From Jeotgalibacillus proteolyticus (GTDB taxonomy: Bacteria; Bacillota; Bacilli; Bacillales; Jeotgalibacillaceae), in assembly GCF_002926065.1 (NCBI RefSeq), contig NZ_PREZ01000002.1, positions 248,001 to 312,000 on the forward strand: a DNA stretch of 64,000 nt, given 5' to 3'. Shown piece after piece: positions 57,324-64,000 of this stretch; the first letter of the stretch is position 1, and every line of letters starts with the position of its first letter. Made by a program: the position numbers and the translations under genes. The notes under the pieces are model-generated. The model was not told the origin of the DNA. It did no database searches and worked only from the letters and a program-made list of their open reading frames with translations.

Positions 57324-58367
57324 TTATGATTCCGGCGGCTTGTCATATAGGCTCGATAACGCTTTTGATAAGTCTGTACTAAGAATGGTCAGCAGGCTGA
57401 TTACCCTTGAATACTCCATTCTGGTTGGTCCTAAGATGGCCAGTGAACCCTTTTGCCCTCCGGCAATCGGGAAGGTTGCTGTAATCAGGCTGCAATTCTC
57501 CATTGCTATTACTTCATTTTCTTTCCCGATCTTAACCTGGATTCCACTGCCATCACTTGGACGGATTAGCTTGTAGAGATTTTCTTCTCTTTCAATCATA
57601 TCCATCAGAAGCCGCAGCTTTTCGATATCGCTGAACTCAGGCTGGTTTAGCATGTTCATTTTCCCGCCAAAGAAAAGCTTGTCATGAACCGGAATATTCA
57701 TAATTTCAGCAAATGCCTTCAGCATTAAATCGTAGTTGGCAATATGCTTTTTTAAAATGATGGCAATTTCCTTATAAAGCCTGTCATGCATATCCATTAA
57801 AGATGTGCCGACTAGTCTCTCGTTTAAAATCCGCACCATTTTTTCAATGTCATCCGCTTTTATATCCTTCGGGAAAGAAAAACGCCTGCTTTCAACATGG
57901 CCTGTATCCGTCACAATGATCGCAATAGCTGTACCTTCTGAAATTGGGACAACCTGAATTTGTTTCACTCTATTCTCGTGATGATTCGGCCCTAATACAA
58001 TCGACGTGTAATTGGTCAGCTCCGACAAAATTTTAGCAGAGCGCTGTACAATATTTTCCATTTCAAAAATTCTTTCAGCGAATATTGAATGGATTTGTGA
58101 AATATCCTGCTGTTTTAAAGCTTGCGGAGAAAGAAGATGATCTACATAAAAACGGTATCCCTTTTCAGAAGGGACCCTTCCTGAAGACGTATGGGTTTTT
58201 TCAATAAATCCCATTTCCTCCAGATCAGACATCTCATTTCTGACTGTGGCAGAACTGTATTGTATTTCATTTTTTTTAGAAAGACTTCTCGACCCCACAG
58301 GCTGAGCAGAACGAATAAAGTCGTCAATGATCACTTGCAGAATTAATAATTGTCGATCAGTTAACAA
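57324..58367 (-). CDS. hrcA: Heat-inducible transcription repressor HrcA
   Basis: Represses class I heat-shock operons by binding CIRCE. The 347-residue product has a winged helix (about 1-75: [20 protein letters not shown] in part), a GAF-like domain, and the phrase [13 protein letters not shown]. The start is TTG 58365-58367, 6-7 bases behind AGGGGTGA; the nearby ATG is out of frame. A CIRCE element sits 15 bases upstream, giving autoregulation. Confidence 0.97.
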   Translation of the reverse strand: MLTDRQLLILQVIIDDFIRSAQPVGSRSLSKKNEIQYSSATVRNEMSDLEEMGFIEKTHTSSGRVPSEKGYRFYVDHLLSPQALKQQDISQIHSIFAERIFEMENIVQRSAKILSELTNYTSIVLGPNHHENRVKQIQVVPISEGTAIAIIVTDTGHVESRRFSFPKDIKADDIEKMVRILNERLVGTSLMDMHDRLYKEIAIILKKHIANYDLMLKAFAEIMNIPVHDKLFFGGKMNMLNQPEFSDIEKLRLLMDMIEREENLYKLIRPSDGSGIQVKIGKENEVIAMENCSLITATFPIAGGQKGSLAILGPTRMEYSRVISLLTILSTDLSKALSSLYDKPPES

Positions 58368-58382
58368 TATTCATCACCCCTG

Positions 58383-58409
58383 TTAGCACTCTGTAACCTT
58401 GAGTGCTAA
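58383..58409 (-). promoter_or_regulatory. CIRCE operator
   Basis: TTAGCACTC-N9-GAGTGCTAA, a perfect match to the HrcA operator, between the promoter (58421-58449) and the hrcA start codon. It controls hrcA-grpE-dnaK. Confidence 0.98.
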
Positions 58410-58420
58410 ATCTAACACTA

Positions 58421-58449
58421 AATTTATCAAATCCAATTATATCTGTCAA
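58421..58449 (-). promoter_or_regulatory. Sigma-A promoter of hrcA operon
   Basis: On the minus strand TTGACA (58444-58449), 17-base spacer, TAAATT (58421-58426). The predicted start lies at or next to CIRCE. The -35 begins 4 bases after the hemW stop codon. Confidence 0.8.
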
Positions 58450-58453
58450 TTAG

Positions 58454-59590
58454 TTAGATTACCCCAAGAAATGATTGAAATACTTCGTTGCCCAAAAACC
58501 TTCCTTTGTGTGTCAGTCGGATATAATCACCATGAACTTGAAGCAGTCCCTTCGCTTTCATTTCCTCAACTGAACCTGAAAAAAGCTCAAGCAGGTTTTT
58601 ATTATACCGTTTCTCAAAACGGCTTAATGACACCCCTTCAGTTTTTCTTAATCCAAGAAACATTTCCTCTTCCATCTTCTCATTTTCAGCCACTTCGTTT
58701 GCACTAAGGGTTGGATACTCTTTCCTTCCAATCGGCTCCATATATTTTCCAACAGGTCCTATATTGGAATACCGGACTCCATCCACATAGCCATGCGCGC
58801 CGGCACCAAACCCGAAATACTCCGAATTATCCCAATAAACGATATTGTGTTTACTTTCAAAGCCCGGTTTAGCAAAATTGCTGATTTCATACTGGCCGTA
58901 CCCTGCTGATTTCATTTTGTCCATCAGCATCTCATACATTCGTGCTTCCGTTTCTTCTCCGGGCAGCGGCAGCTTTCCTTTTCGCAATAAATTGTAAAAA
59001 ACTGTTTTAGGCTCAACAATTAACGAATAGCCTGAGTAATGAGGCAGATTAAGCTCAAGCGCCTTATCGATCGTATCTTCAAAGTCATCGAGTGTTTGAG
59101 TTGGCAATGAATAGATTAAATCAATTGAAATATTTGAAAAACCTGCCTCTCTCGCTTCCCTGATTGACCGGTAAACGTCTTCGGAACGATGATTTCTACC
59201 GATTCTTTTTAAAAGCTCATCCGTAAAGGACTGAACGCCAAAGCTTAGTCTGTTAACACCGTAGCGTAAGAGAACGTCAATTTTATCTTTTGATAAATCA
59301 CCCGGGTTGGCTTCGAATGTATATTCAACTGAATCGCTAAACGGCAGTACGGCTTTGATCCCGGAGCAAAGCTGCTCGAGCTGAGCTGCGCTTAAAGCAG
59401 TTGGTGTCCCTCCGCCGACAAAAATGGTCGTAAACTTCTCCTGGGAGTCAGAGAGACGCAGCTTCATTTCATCTATCAGTTTTTCAATATAAAGGTCAAC
59501 CGGCTGATTTTTCATAAATACCTTATTAAAATCACAGTAATGGCAGATGTGGTGACAAAAAGGAATATGAATATAAGCTGCTTTTACCAT
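58454..59590 (-). CDS. hemW: Heme chaperone HemW (radical SAM, HemN-like)
   Basis: A 378-residue radical SAM protein formerly called coproporphyrinogen oxidase HemN. The cluster motif is CHHICHYCDF (CxxxCxxCxF), followed by TIFVGGGTPT and RLSFGVQSF. The HNxxYW motif (KHNIVYWDNSEY) marks HemW, a heme-trafficking protein, rather than true HemN. A GAGGGTGA site precedes the ATG at 59590. It lies between lepA and hrcA as in B. subtilis. Confidence 0.93.
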   Translation of the reverse strand: MVKAAYIHIPFCHHICHYCDFNKVFMKNQPVDLYIEKLIDEMKLRLSDSQEKFTTIFVGGGTPTALSAAQLEQLCSGIKAVLPFSDSVEYTFEANPGDLSKDKIDVLLRYGVNRLSFGVQSFTDELLKRIGRNHRSEDVYRSIREAREAGFSNISIDLIYSLPTQTLDDFEDTIDKALELNLPHYSGYSLIVEPKTVFYNLLRKGKLPLPGEETEARMYEMLMDKMKSAGYGQYEISNFAKPGFESKHNIVYWDNSEYFGFGAGAHGYVDGVRYSNIGPVGKYMEPIGRKEYPTLSANEVAENEKMEEEMFLGLRKTEGVSLSRFEKRYNKNLLELFSGSVEEMKAKGLLQVHGDYIRLTHKGRFLGNEVFQSFLGVI

Positions 59591-59610
59591 GCTTTCACCC
59601 TCTTTTCATG

Positions 59611-59668
59611 CAAAAAGGGGATGAGTATCGCTCCTATACAGAAGCACTCTCCCCAATTGCCTTTTTAT
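59611..59668 (-). terminator. Terminator-like hairpin between lepA and hemW
   Basis: GGGGATGAGT pairs imperfectly with GCACTCTCCCC, with outer AAAAAGG/CCTTTTT; the minus strand ends in CCCCTTTTTGC. It may reduce read-through from lepA to hemW. Confidence 0.5.
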
Positions 59669-59693
59669 AGAAGAATTATTCTTCATTTACTGT

Positions 59694-61523
59694 TTACTTT
59701 TCAGAATCATCCATCTGCAGAACAGCCATAAATGCTTCCTGCGGAACTTCTACTGATCCTACCATCTTCATGCGTTTTTTACCCGCTTTTTGCTTCTCAA
59801 GAAGTTTTCGTTTACGCGAAATATCTCCCCCGTAGCATTTAGCCAGGACGTTTTTTCGCATTGCTTTTATCGTGGAACGGGCCACAATTTTTTGTCCTAC
59901 AGCTGCCTGGATTGGCACTTCGAACTGCTGTCTTGGAATTAAATCCTTTAATTTTTCAACGATTAGTTTTCCTCGCTCATAAGCAAAGTCCTTGTGAACA
60001 ATAAAGCTTAACGCATCTACTTTTTCAGCATTCAAAAGAATATCCATTTTCACAAGCTTGGATTCTTTATAACCAATCAGCTCGTAATCAAACGAAGCAT
60101 AGCCTTTTGTACTCGACTTTAACTGATCAAAGAAATCATAAACGATTTCAGCGAGCGGGATTTCATATACCACATTTACCCGGGTCTCATCCATGTACTG
60201 CATATCAATAAAACTTCCTCTTTTCGCCTGAGAAAGCTCCATAACCGCTCCAACATAATCATTCGGCACCATAATAGTCGCCTTAACATAAGGCTCCTCT
60301 ACATGATTGACAGATTGAGCATCAGGCATCATCGAAGGATTATCCACCATCAGCTGCGTGCCGTCCTCTAAATGCACATCATAGATAACACTTGGAGCTG
60401 TTGTAATTAAATCGATATTAAATTCACGCTCAATCCGTTCCTGTATTATTTCCATGTGAAGAAGTCCAAGGAATCCGCAGCGGAAGCCAAAGCCAAGCGC
60501 CTGAGAGGTTTCCGGCTCAAACTGCAAAGCCGAGTCATTTAGTTCAAGCTTTTCCAATGCTTCACGCAAATCTACATAACGGGCTGTATCAATTGGATAA
60601 AGTCCGCAATATACCATAGGATTTAACTTTCTGTACCCAGGTAAAGGCACTTCGGTCGGGTTGACAGCACTCGTAATCGTATCACCGACACGTGTGTCGC
60701 CGACATTTTTAATCGCCGCGGTCAAATACCCTACATCTCCTACAGTCAATTCTTCCTGTGAAGTTGCCTTTGGAGTGAAAACTCCAATATCATTGACTTC
60801 AAATTCTTTACCGGTTGCCATCATCCGGATTTTATCTCCAGGTTTTACTCTTCCTTCAACAATTCGGATGTAGGCTACAACACCGCGGTATGGATCGTAC
60901 AAAGAATCAAAAATCAGCGCTTTTAACGGTGCTTCAGGATCTCCGACAGGTGCCGGAACCTTTTCTACAATCTGCTCAAGAATATCTTCGATTCCAATAC
61001 CTGCTTTTGCAGAAGCAAGGACAGCTTCAGAAGCATCAAGGCCGATAACATCCTCGACTTCCTGGCGCACCCGCTCAGGGTCTGCAGCCGGCAGGTCGAT
61101 TTTATTTATAACCGGCAGGATTTCTAACTCATTATCAAGCGCCAGGTATACATTTGCCAGCGTCTGGGCTTCAATACCCTGGGCAGCATCTACAACTAAG
61201 ATTGCCCCTTCACACGCCGCAAGGCTTCTAGAAACCTCATAGGTAAAATCGACGTGTCCCGGGGTATCAATTAAATGAAATGTGTATTCTTCACCGTTTT
61301 TAGCCTGATATTTCAGCTGAACGGCATTCAATTTAATCGTAATGCCTCTTTCCCGCTCAAGATCCATTGAGTCAAGAAGCTGGGCTTTCATTTCCCTTGA
61401 CGTAAGGGCTTTTGTTTTTTCAAGAATTCGATCGGCTAATGTTGACTTCCCATGGTCAATATGGGCGATGATCGAAAAGTTTCGTATGTTTTTTTGTCTA
61501 TTTTGTCGTTGCTCCTGGTTCAT
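59694..61523 (-). CDS. lepA: Elongation factor 4 (LepA)
   Basis: Ribosome-bound GTPase that back-translocates or aids 30S biogenesis. The 609-residue product has G1 [10 protein letters not shown]2 RERGITIK, G3 DTPGHVDF, G4 NKIDL, the EF-G-like domains II, III and V, and the LepA-specific C-terminal domain with [18 protein letters not shown]. The ATG at 61521-61523 is 7 bases behind AGGAGTG; longer in-frame sequence upstream is not homologous to LepA. It is followed by hemW. Confidence 0.97.
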   Translation of the reverse strand: MNQEQRQNRQKNIRNFSIIAHIDHGKSTLADRILEKTKALTSREMKAQLLDSMDLERERGITIKLNAVQLKYQAKNGEEYTFHLIDTPGHVDFTYEVSRSLAACEGAILVVDAAQGIEAQTLANVYLALDNELEILPVINKIDLPAADPERVRQEVEDVIGLDASEAVLASAKAGIGIEDILEQIVEKVPAPVGDPEAPLKALIFDSLYDPYRGVVAYIRIVEGRVKPGDKIRMMATGKEFEVNDIGVFTPKATSQEELTVGDVGYLTAAIKNVGDTRVGDTITSAVNPTEVPLPGYRKLNPMVYCGLYPIDTARYVDLREALEKLELNDSALQFEPETSQALGFGFRCGFLGLLHMEIIQERIEREFNIDLITTAPSVIYDVHLEDGTQLMVDNPSMMPDAQSVNHVEEPYVKATIMVPNDYVGAVMELSQAKRGSFIDMQYMDETRVNVVYEIPLAEIVYDFFDQLKSSTKGYASFDYELIGYKESKLVKMDILLNAEKVDALSFIVHKDFAYERGKLIVEKLKDLIPRQQFEVPIQAAVGQKIVARSTIKAMRKNVLAKCYGGDISRKRKLLEKQKAGKKRMKMVGSVEVPQEAFMAVLQMDDSEK

Positions 61524-61613
61524 CCATGTCCACTCCTGTTTTTCAGACGCAATTCTGCTAGGATACAGTATAACAGGTTGGAGGCAACCTTTCAATGCAA
61601 CTGTTGCAGTCTA

Positions 61614-62732
61614 TTAAGGCTGACCGACAGCTTCAGCCTCTAAGATAATTCCAGCTAATACATCTGCAAACACGTCTGCTGAAAGCTGGATCTCTTCAAA
61701 TGTATTATCTACTCCGCCAAGCTCCATTAAAAGCGCTTTTGAGGTAAGGTCCTGATTAAACTTGCCGTTTGTGCCTGCGCCTTCCTTCACATATACTCCC
61801 CTTGAAATTCCGGGAATGGCTTTATTGAGTTTTTCATGTACTGTTTTTGCAAGCGCAAGATTTTTATCACTTTGCTCATGCTCCCCGCCTACAACAAGGG
61901 CAATCTTTGCGTATACCTTGCCTTCATATTCGAGAGCTGTAACATCACGCCTGACAGAATCCCGGTGGACATCTACCAGATACGTTATTTCAGGGGTGGC
62001 GCTCATGGCTTCTTTAACAACCTCTCTTGACACATCATATGCAGCCCAGTATTCAAGCCCCTGCTCTTTGAGCTTACCCACAACATCAGTATCATTTACA
62101 ACTGCGCCTACACCTCTTTTTTCAAGAGCTGTTTTTATATATGGTCCCATTTGCGTTACATTTACCTTCGAATGATGCGTTTTATTCGGATCAGACGTTT
62201 CAGGCAAATACGGAAGATAGGATTCCCTTGAATGAGTAAAATATAAAAGTACTTTGTTGGGCATCAGCACCGATGCAGCAGGACTTTCCTGCAATTCAGT
62301 GGATGGCTCCAGTGCATCCTCTTCAATGCCGCTAAAAAACCAGTCTGTAGGAGGAACAGATTCTGACGGCTCAGGGAAAATACCTGCTTCATTGGAATTT
62401 GCATAGGCCACCGAACGATCAAAAAAAACTCCCTCCATCATGAGCCAGTTGGACGGGTTGGAAGCCGTTTGCTTAACTCTTGAAAACCATTGTGTCACAA
62501 CTGACGGCTCTGCACCTGAAATAGAAGCTGTCTCCATTTGCACAAAAGCTTTCGTCCAGCTCAAGGGGATTTCAGCCGGCCATGTGAGGGTGTGCTGCTT
62601 CGACCATGATAGAACATATGGCATACAGATCGCTGTGAGTGTTAACGACAGGAGCAATAAAGTAGTTCGGATAATGGAATAAACCGTTCTTGAAAGGACA
62701 GGTTCCAATAGGATCATTTTTGTTTTTTTCAT
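61614..62732 (-). CDS. spoIIP: Stage II sporulation protein P
   Basis: Peptidoglycan amidase/endopeptidase in the SpoIIDMP engulfment machine at the sporulation septum. The 372-residue product has a basic start, a membrane anchor (about 15-38), and a C-terminal amidase-like domain with LLYFTHSRESYLPYLP (zinc His), YLVDVHRDSVRRD (zinc His) and LLMELGGVDN (Glu). The ATG at 62730-62732 lies behind GAGGTGAGAG. It follows gpr as in B. subtilis. Confidence 0.95.
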   Translation of the reverse strand: MKKTKMILLEPVLSRTVYSIIRTTLLLLSLTLTAICMPYVLSWSKQHTLTWPAEIPLSWTKAFVQMETASISGAEPSVVTQWFSRVKQTASNPSNWLMMEGVFFDRSVAYANSNEAGIFPEPSESVPPTDWFFSGIEEDALEPSTELQESPAASVLMPNKVLLYFTHSRESYLPYLPETSDPNKTHHSKVNVTQMGPYIKTALEKRGVGAVVNDTDVVGKLKEQGLEYWAAYDVSREVVKEAMSATPEITYLVDVHRDSVRRDVTALEYEGKVYAKIALVVGGEHEQSDKNLALAKTVHEKLNKAIPGISRGVYVKEGAGTNGKFNQDLTSKALLMELGGVDNTFEEIQLSADVFADVLAGIILEAEAVGQP

Positions 62733-62811
62733 CGTTCTCTCACCTCGCATTAAGGATTCTTTTCACTTTATGCGAGGGTTGAAAACGAAAGAACCTATTT
62801 AATCCTGGGGC

Positions 62812-63891
62812 TTAGTGGGTAACAGAGGTCCCGTGCCCATCTGCCAGACTTTCATGAAGTGCACTGTTAATGGCCATGGCAATGATATTTGCTGCCTGCT
62901 CCATAAATAAGTCCGTATCTTTCGGTGTCACAATTAAATTATGTCCAAGAGGAGAAAGAACTTCTTCAAGGAGCTGTCTTTTTTCATGATCCTCAAGCTC
63001 GCCCATCATCCCAAGATATACTTTTCTTTCTTCCTGTGTAGGCAGGTCCTTCTCAGTCAATTTTTTTGTGCCTGGCAGCGCACCAACTGAAAGAGAATTT
63101 GAAGGATTATCCTGTGTCCTTTTTTTCTGTCCGAGCGTTTTCAGGTAATAATTCAGCGTATCCTGTGTAATCGTTACCGCATCAACAACTGTTGGAATAC
63201 CGATGGATACTACTGGAACCCCGAGTGTCTCAAGGCTGATTTCTTTTCTTTTATTTCCTACACCCGCTCCAGGCTGAATGCCTGTGGAAGAAATTTGAAT
63301 CGTAGCATGAATCCGCTCCACTGCTCGTGCAGCAAGTGCATCAATGACAATAACGGCCTCAGGCTTAACTTTCTCAACAATGCCATGAATAATATCACTC
63401 GTTTCCATACCGGTTAATCCCATCACCCCGGGAGCGATCGCAGAAACCTTTCTGAAGCCCTCCTCTACTGCCTCCGGCTCATTGTGAAATAAATGATTTG
63501 TTATAAACACATTCTCACACACAAGCGGACCAAGAGAATCAGGGGTTATCTGCCAGTTCCCAAGCCCGACAACTAAAATATGTGCTTCACTTGAAATGTT
63601 GGAAAGCGGCAGAAATTCACGTATTACTTTTTCAAGCGCTTGTGAAATTGATTGCTGCCATTTTTCGTTTTGTGTTCTAAGCTGAGGCACCTCGAGTGTC
63701 CAATAATGCCCTTCTTTTTTGCCCAGCTGCTGCTCAGCACTTTTAGGCACAACGACCTTACTTACTGTAAAGTGATCTACTTTATCTTCAGATACTTTAA
63801 TCTCTTCTTTGATCGTTGGCTCTTGGAGTAATTGTTCTTCAACAGCCGTTTCAAATGCTTCAATAGCTAAATCCGTCCGCATGGAGATCAT
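62812..63891 (-). CDS. gpr: Germination protease Gpr
   Basis: Spore protease that degrades small acid-soluble proteins on germination. The 359-residue product matches Gpr over its length with ILVVGLGNWQITPDSLGP, APGVMGLTGMETSDII, VIDALAARAVERI and GVGNKRKEIS. An N-terminal propeptide would be cleaved (RTDLA region). The ATG at 63891 follows GGGATAGG; the ATG at 63882 is an alternative. SigmaF/G control is known in B. subtilis; I cannot identify a convincing promoter in the 109 bases to the window edge. Confidence 0.95.
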   Translation of the reverse strand: MISMRTDLAIEAFETAVEEQLLQEPTIKEEIKVSEDKVDHFTVSKVVVPKSAEQQLGKKEGHYWTLEVPQLRTQNEKWQQSISQALEKVIREFLPLSNISSEAHILVVGLGNWQITPDSLGPLVCENVFITNHLFHNEPEAVEEGFRKVSAIAPGVMGLTGMETSDIIHGIVEKVKPEAVIVIDALAARAVERIHATIQISSTGIQPGAGVGNKRKEISLETLGVPVVSIGIPTVVDAVTITQDTLNYYLKTLGQKKRTQDNPSNSLSVGALPGTKKLTEKDLPTQEERKVYLGMMGELEDHEKRQLLEEVLSPLGHNLIVTPKDTDLFMEQAANIIAMAINSALHESLADGHGTSVTH

Positions 63892-64000
63892 AACCTATCC
63901 CTGCTTTCTTTTTAAAAGATAGGTTTTGCGTAATAAGCACTTTCCATTCATACAATCCTCTTTTTTCTAACTGGTTTAGGAGTATTTTTCGTCACATCTA

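Noticed and set aside
63892-64000. Possible sigma-F/G promoter for gpr (CTTATTA-like -10, GTATG-like -35)
   Set aside because: The two elements cannot be placed at 17-18 bases from each other with good matches; too weak to call.

Overview
The window reads as a chromosomal housekeeping segment of an endospore-forming member of the Bacillaceae. The gene order follows, almost gene for gene, the Bacillus subtilis stretch that runs from yqgS through the yqg, yqf and yqe genes to gpr. Sporulation genes (yqfC, yqfD, spoIIP, gpr), strong AGGAGG-type ribosome binding sites, frequent TTG and GTG starts, a CIRCE element, a T-box leader and a consensus sigma-W promoter all fit this lineage. A strongly acidic tail on the small cytochrome c and a Na+/phosphate symporter would suit a salt-tolerant or alkaliphilic species, but that is inference. 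I see no rRNA, tRNA, CRISPR, phage or insertion sequence.

Layout. 1-5.6 kb: lipoteichoic acid synthase (cut by the window edge), glcK-yqgQ-gluP, yqgN, rpmG, and two small membrane-anchored proteins on the plus strand, one a stand-alone MltG-like LysM module. 5.7-10.2 kb: the phosphate operon pstS-pstC-pstA-pstB-phoU behind a clear PhoP box. 10.3-16.6 kb: pbpA, sodA, yqgC, a Na+/Pi symporter with a PhoU-like tail, yqgB. 16.7-21.9 kb: yqfZ-ispG, yqfX, yqfW, the zinc cluster zur-znuB-znuC, yqfT. 21.9-30 kb: nfo, cshB, yqfQ/vrrA-type, ispH, yqfO-trmK, cccA, an acyl-CoA dehydrogenase. 30.2-35.4 kb: the macromolecular-synthesis genes yaiI-dnaG-sigA, then ppsR-ccpN. 35.6-37.2 kb: T-box-controlled single-chain glycyl-tRNA synthetase. 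37.2-48.4 kb: a long leftward series phoH/pgpH/ybeY/dgkA/cdd/era/yqzL/recO, preceded by yqfC-yqfD and the flotillin operon nfeD-floA plus an unrecognised third gene. 48.6-53.4 kb: rpsU-yqeY, deoC, and prmA-rsmE-mtaB. 53.4-64 kb: the heat-shock operon hrcA-grpE-dnaK-dnaJ, hemW, lepA, spoIIP and gpr.

How it works together. Phosphate uptake is provided twice (high-affinity ABC system with its own PhoU, and a Na+-coupled symporter). Zinc homeostasis pairs the Zur repressor with two of three ABC subunits; the binding protein ZnuA is not here. Isoprenoid synthesis contributes both terminal Fe-S enzymes of the MEP pathway (IspG, IspH). The CcpN/PpsR pair links carbon status to gluconeogenesis. The stress layer includes HrcA-CIRCE heat shock, a sigma-W envelope-stress promoter for the flotillin operon, and SodA.

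I found no convincing new multi-gene system. The most interesting items are small: the third gene of the flotillin operon, a hairpin that buries the yqfC ribosome binding site, a candidate 10-codon leader ORF before the lipoteichoic acid synthase gene, a catalytic-domain-less MltG module, and the acidic tail of CccA.
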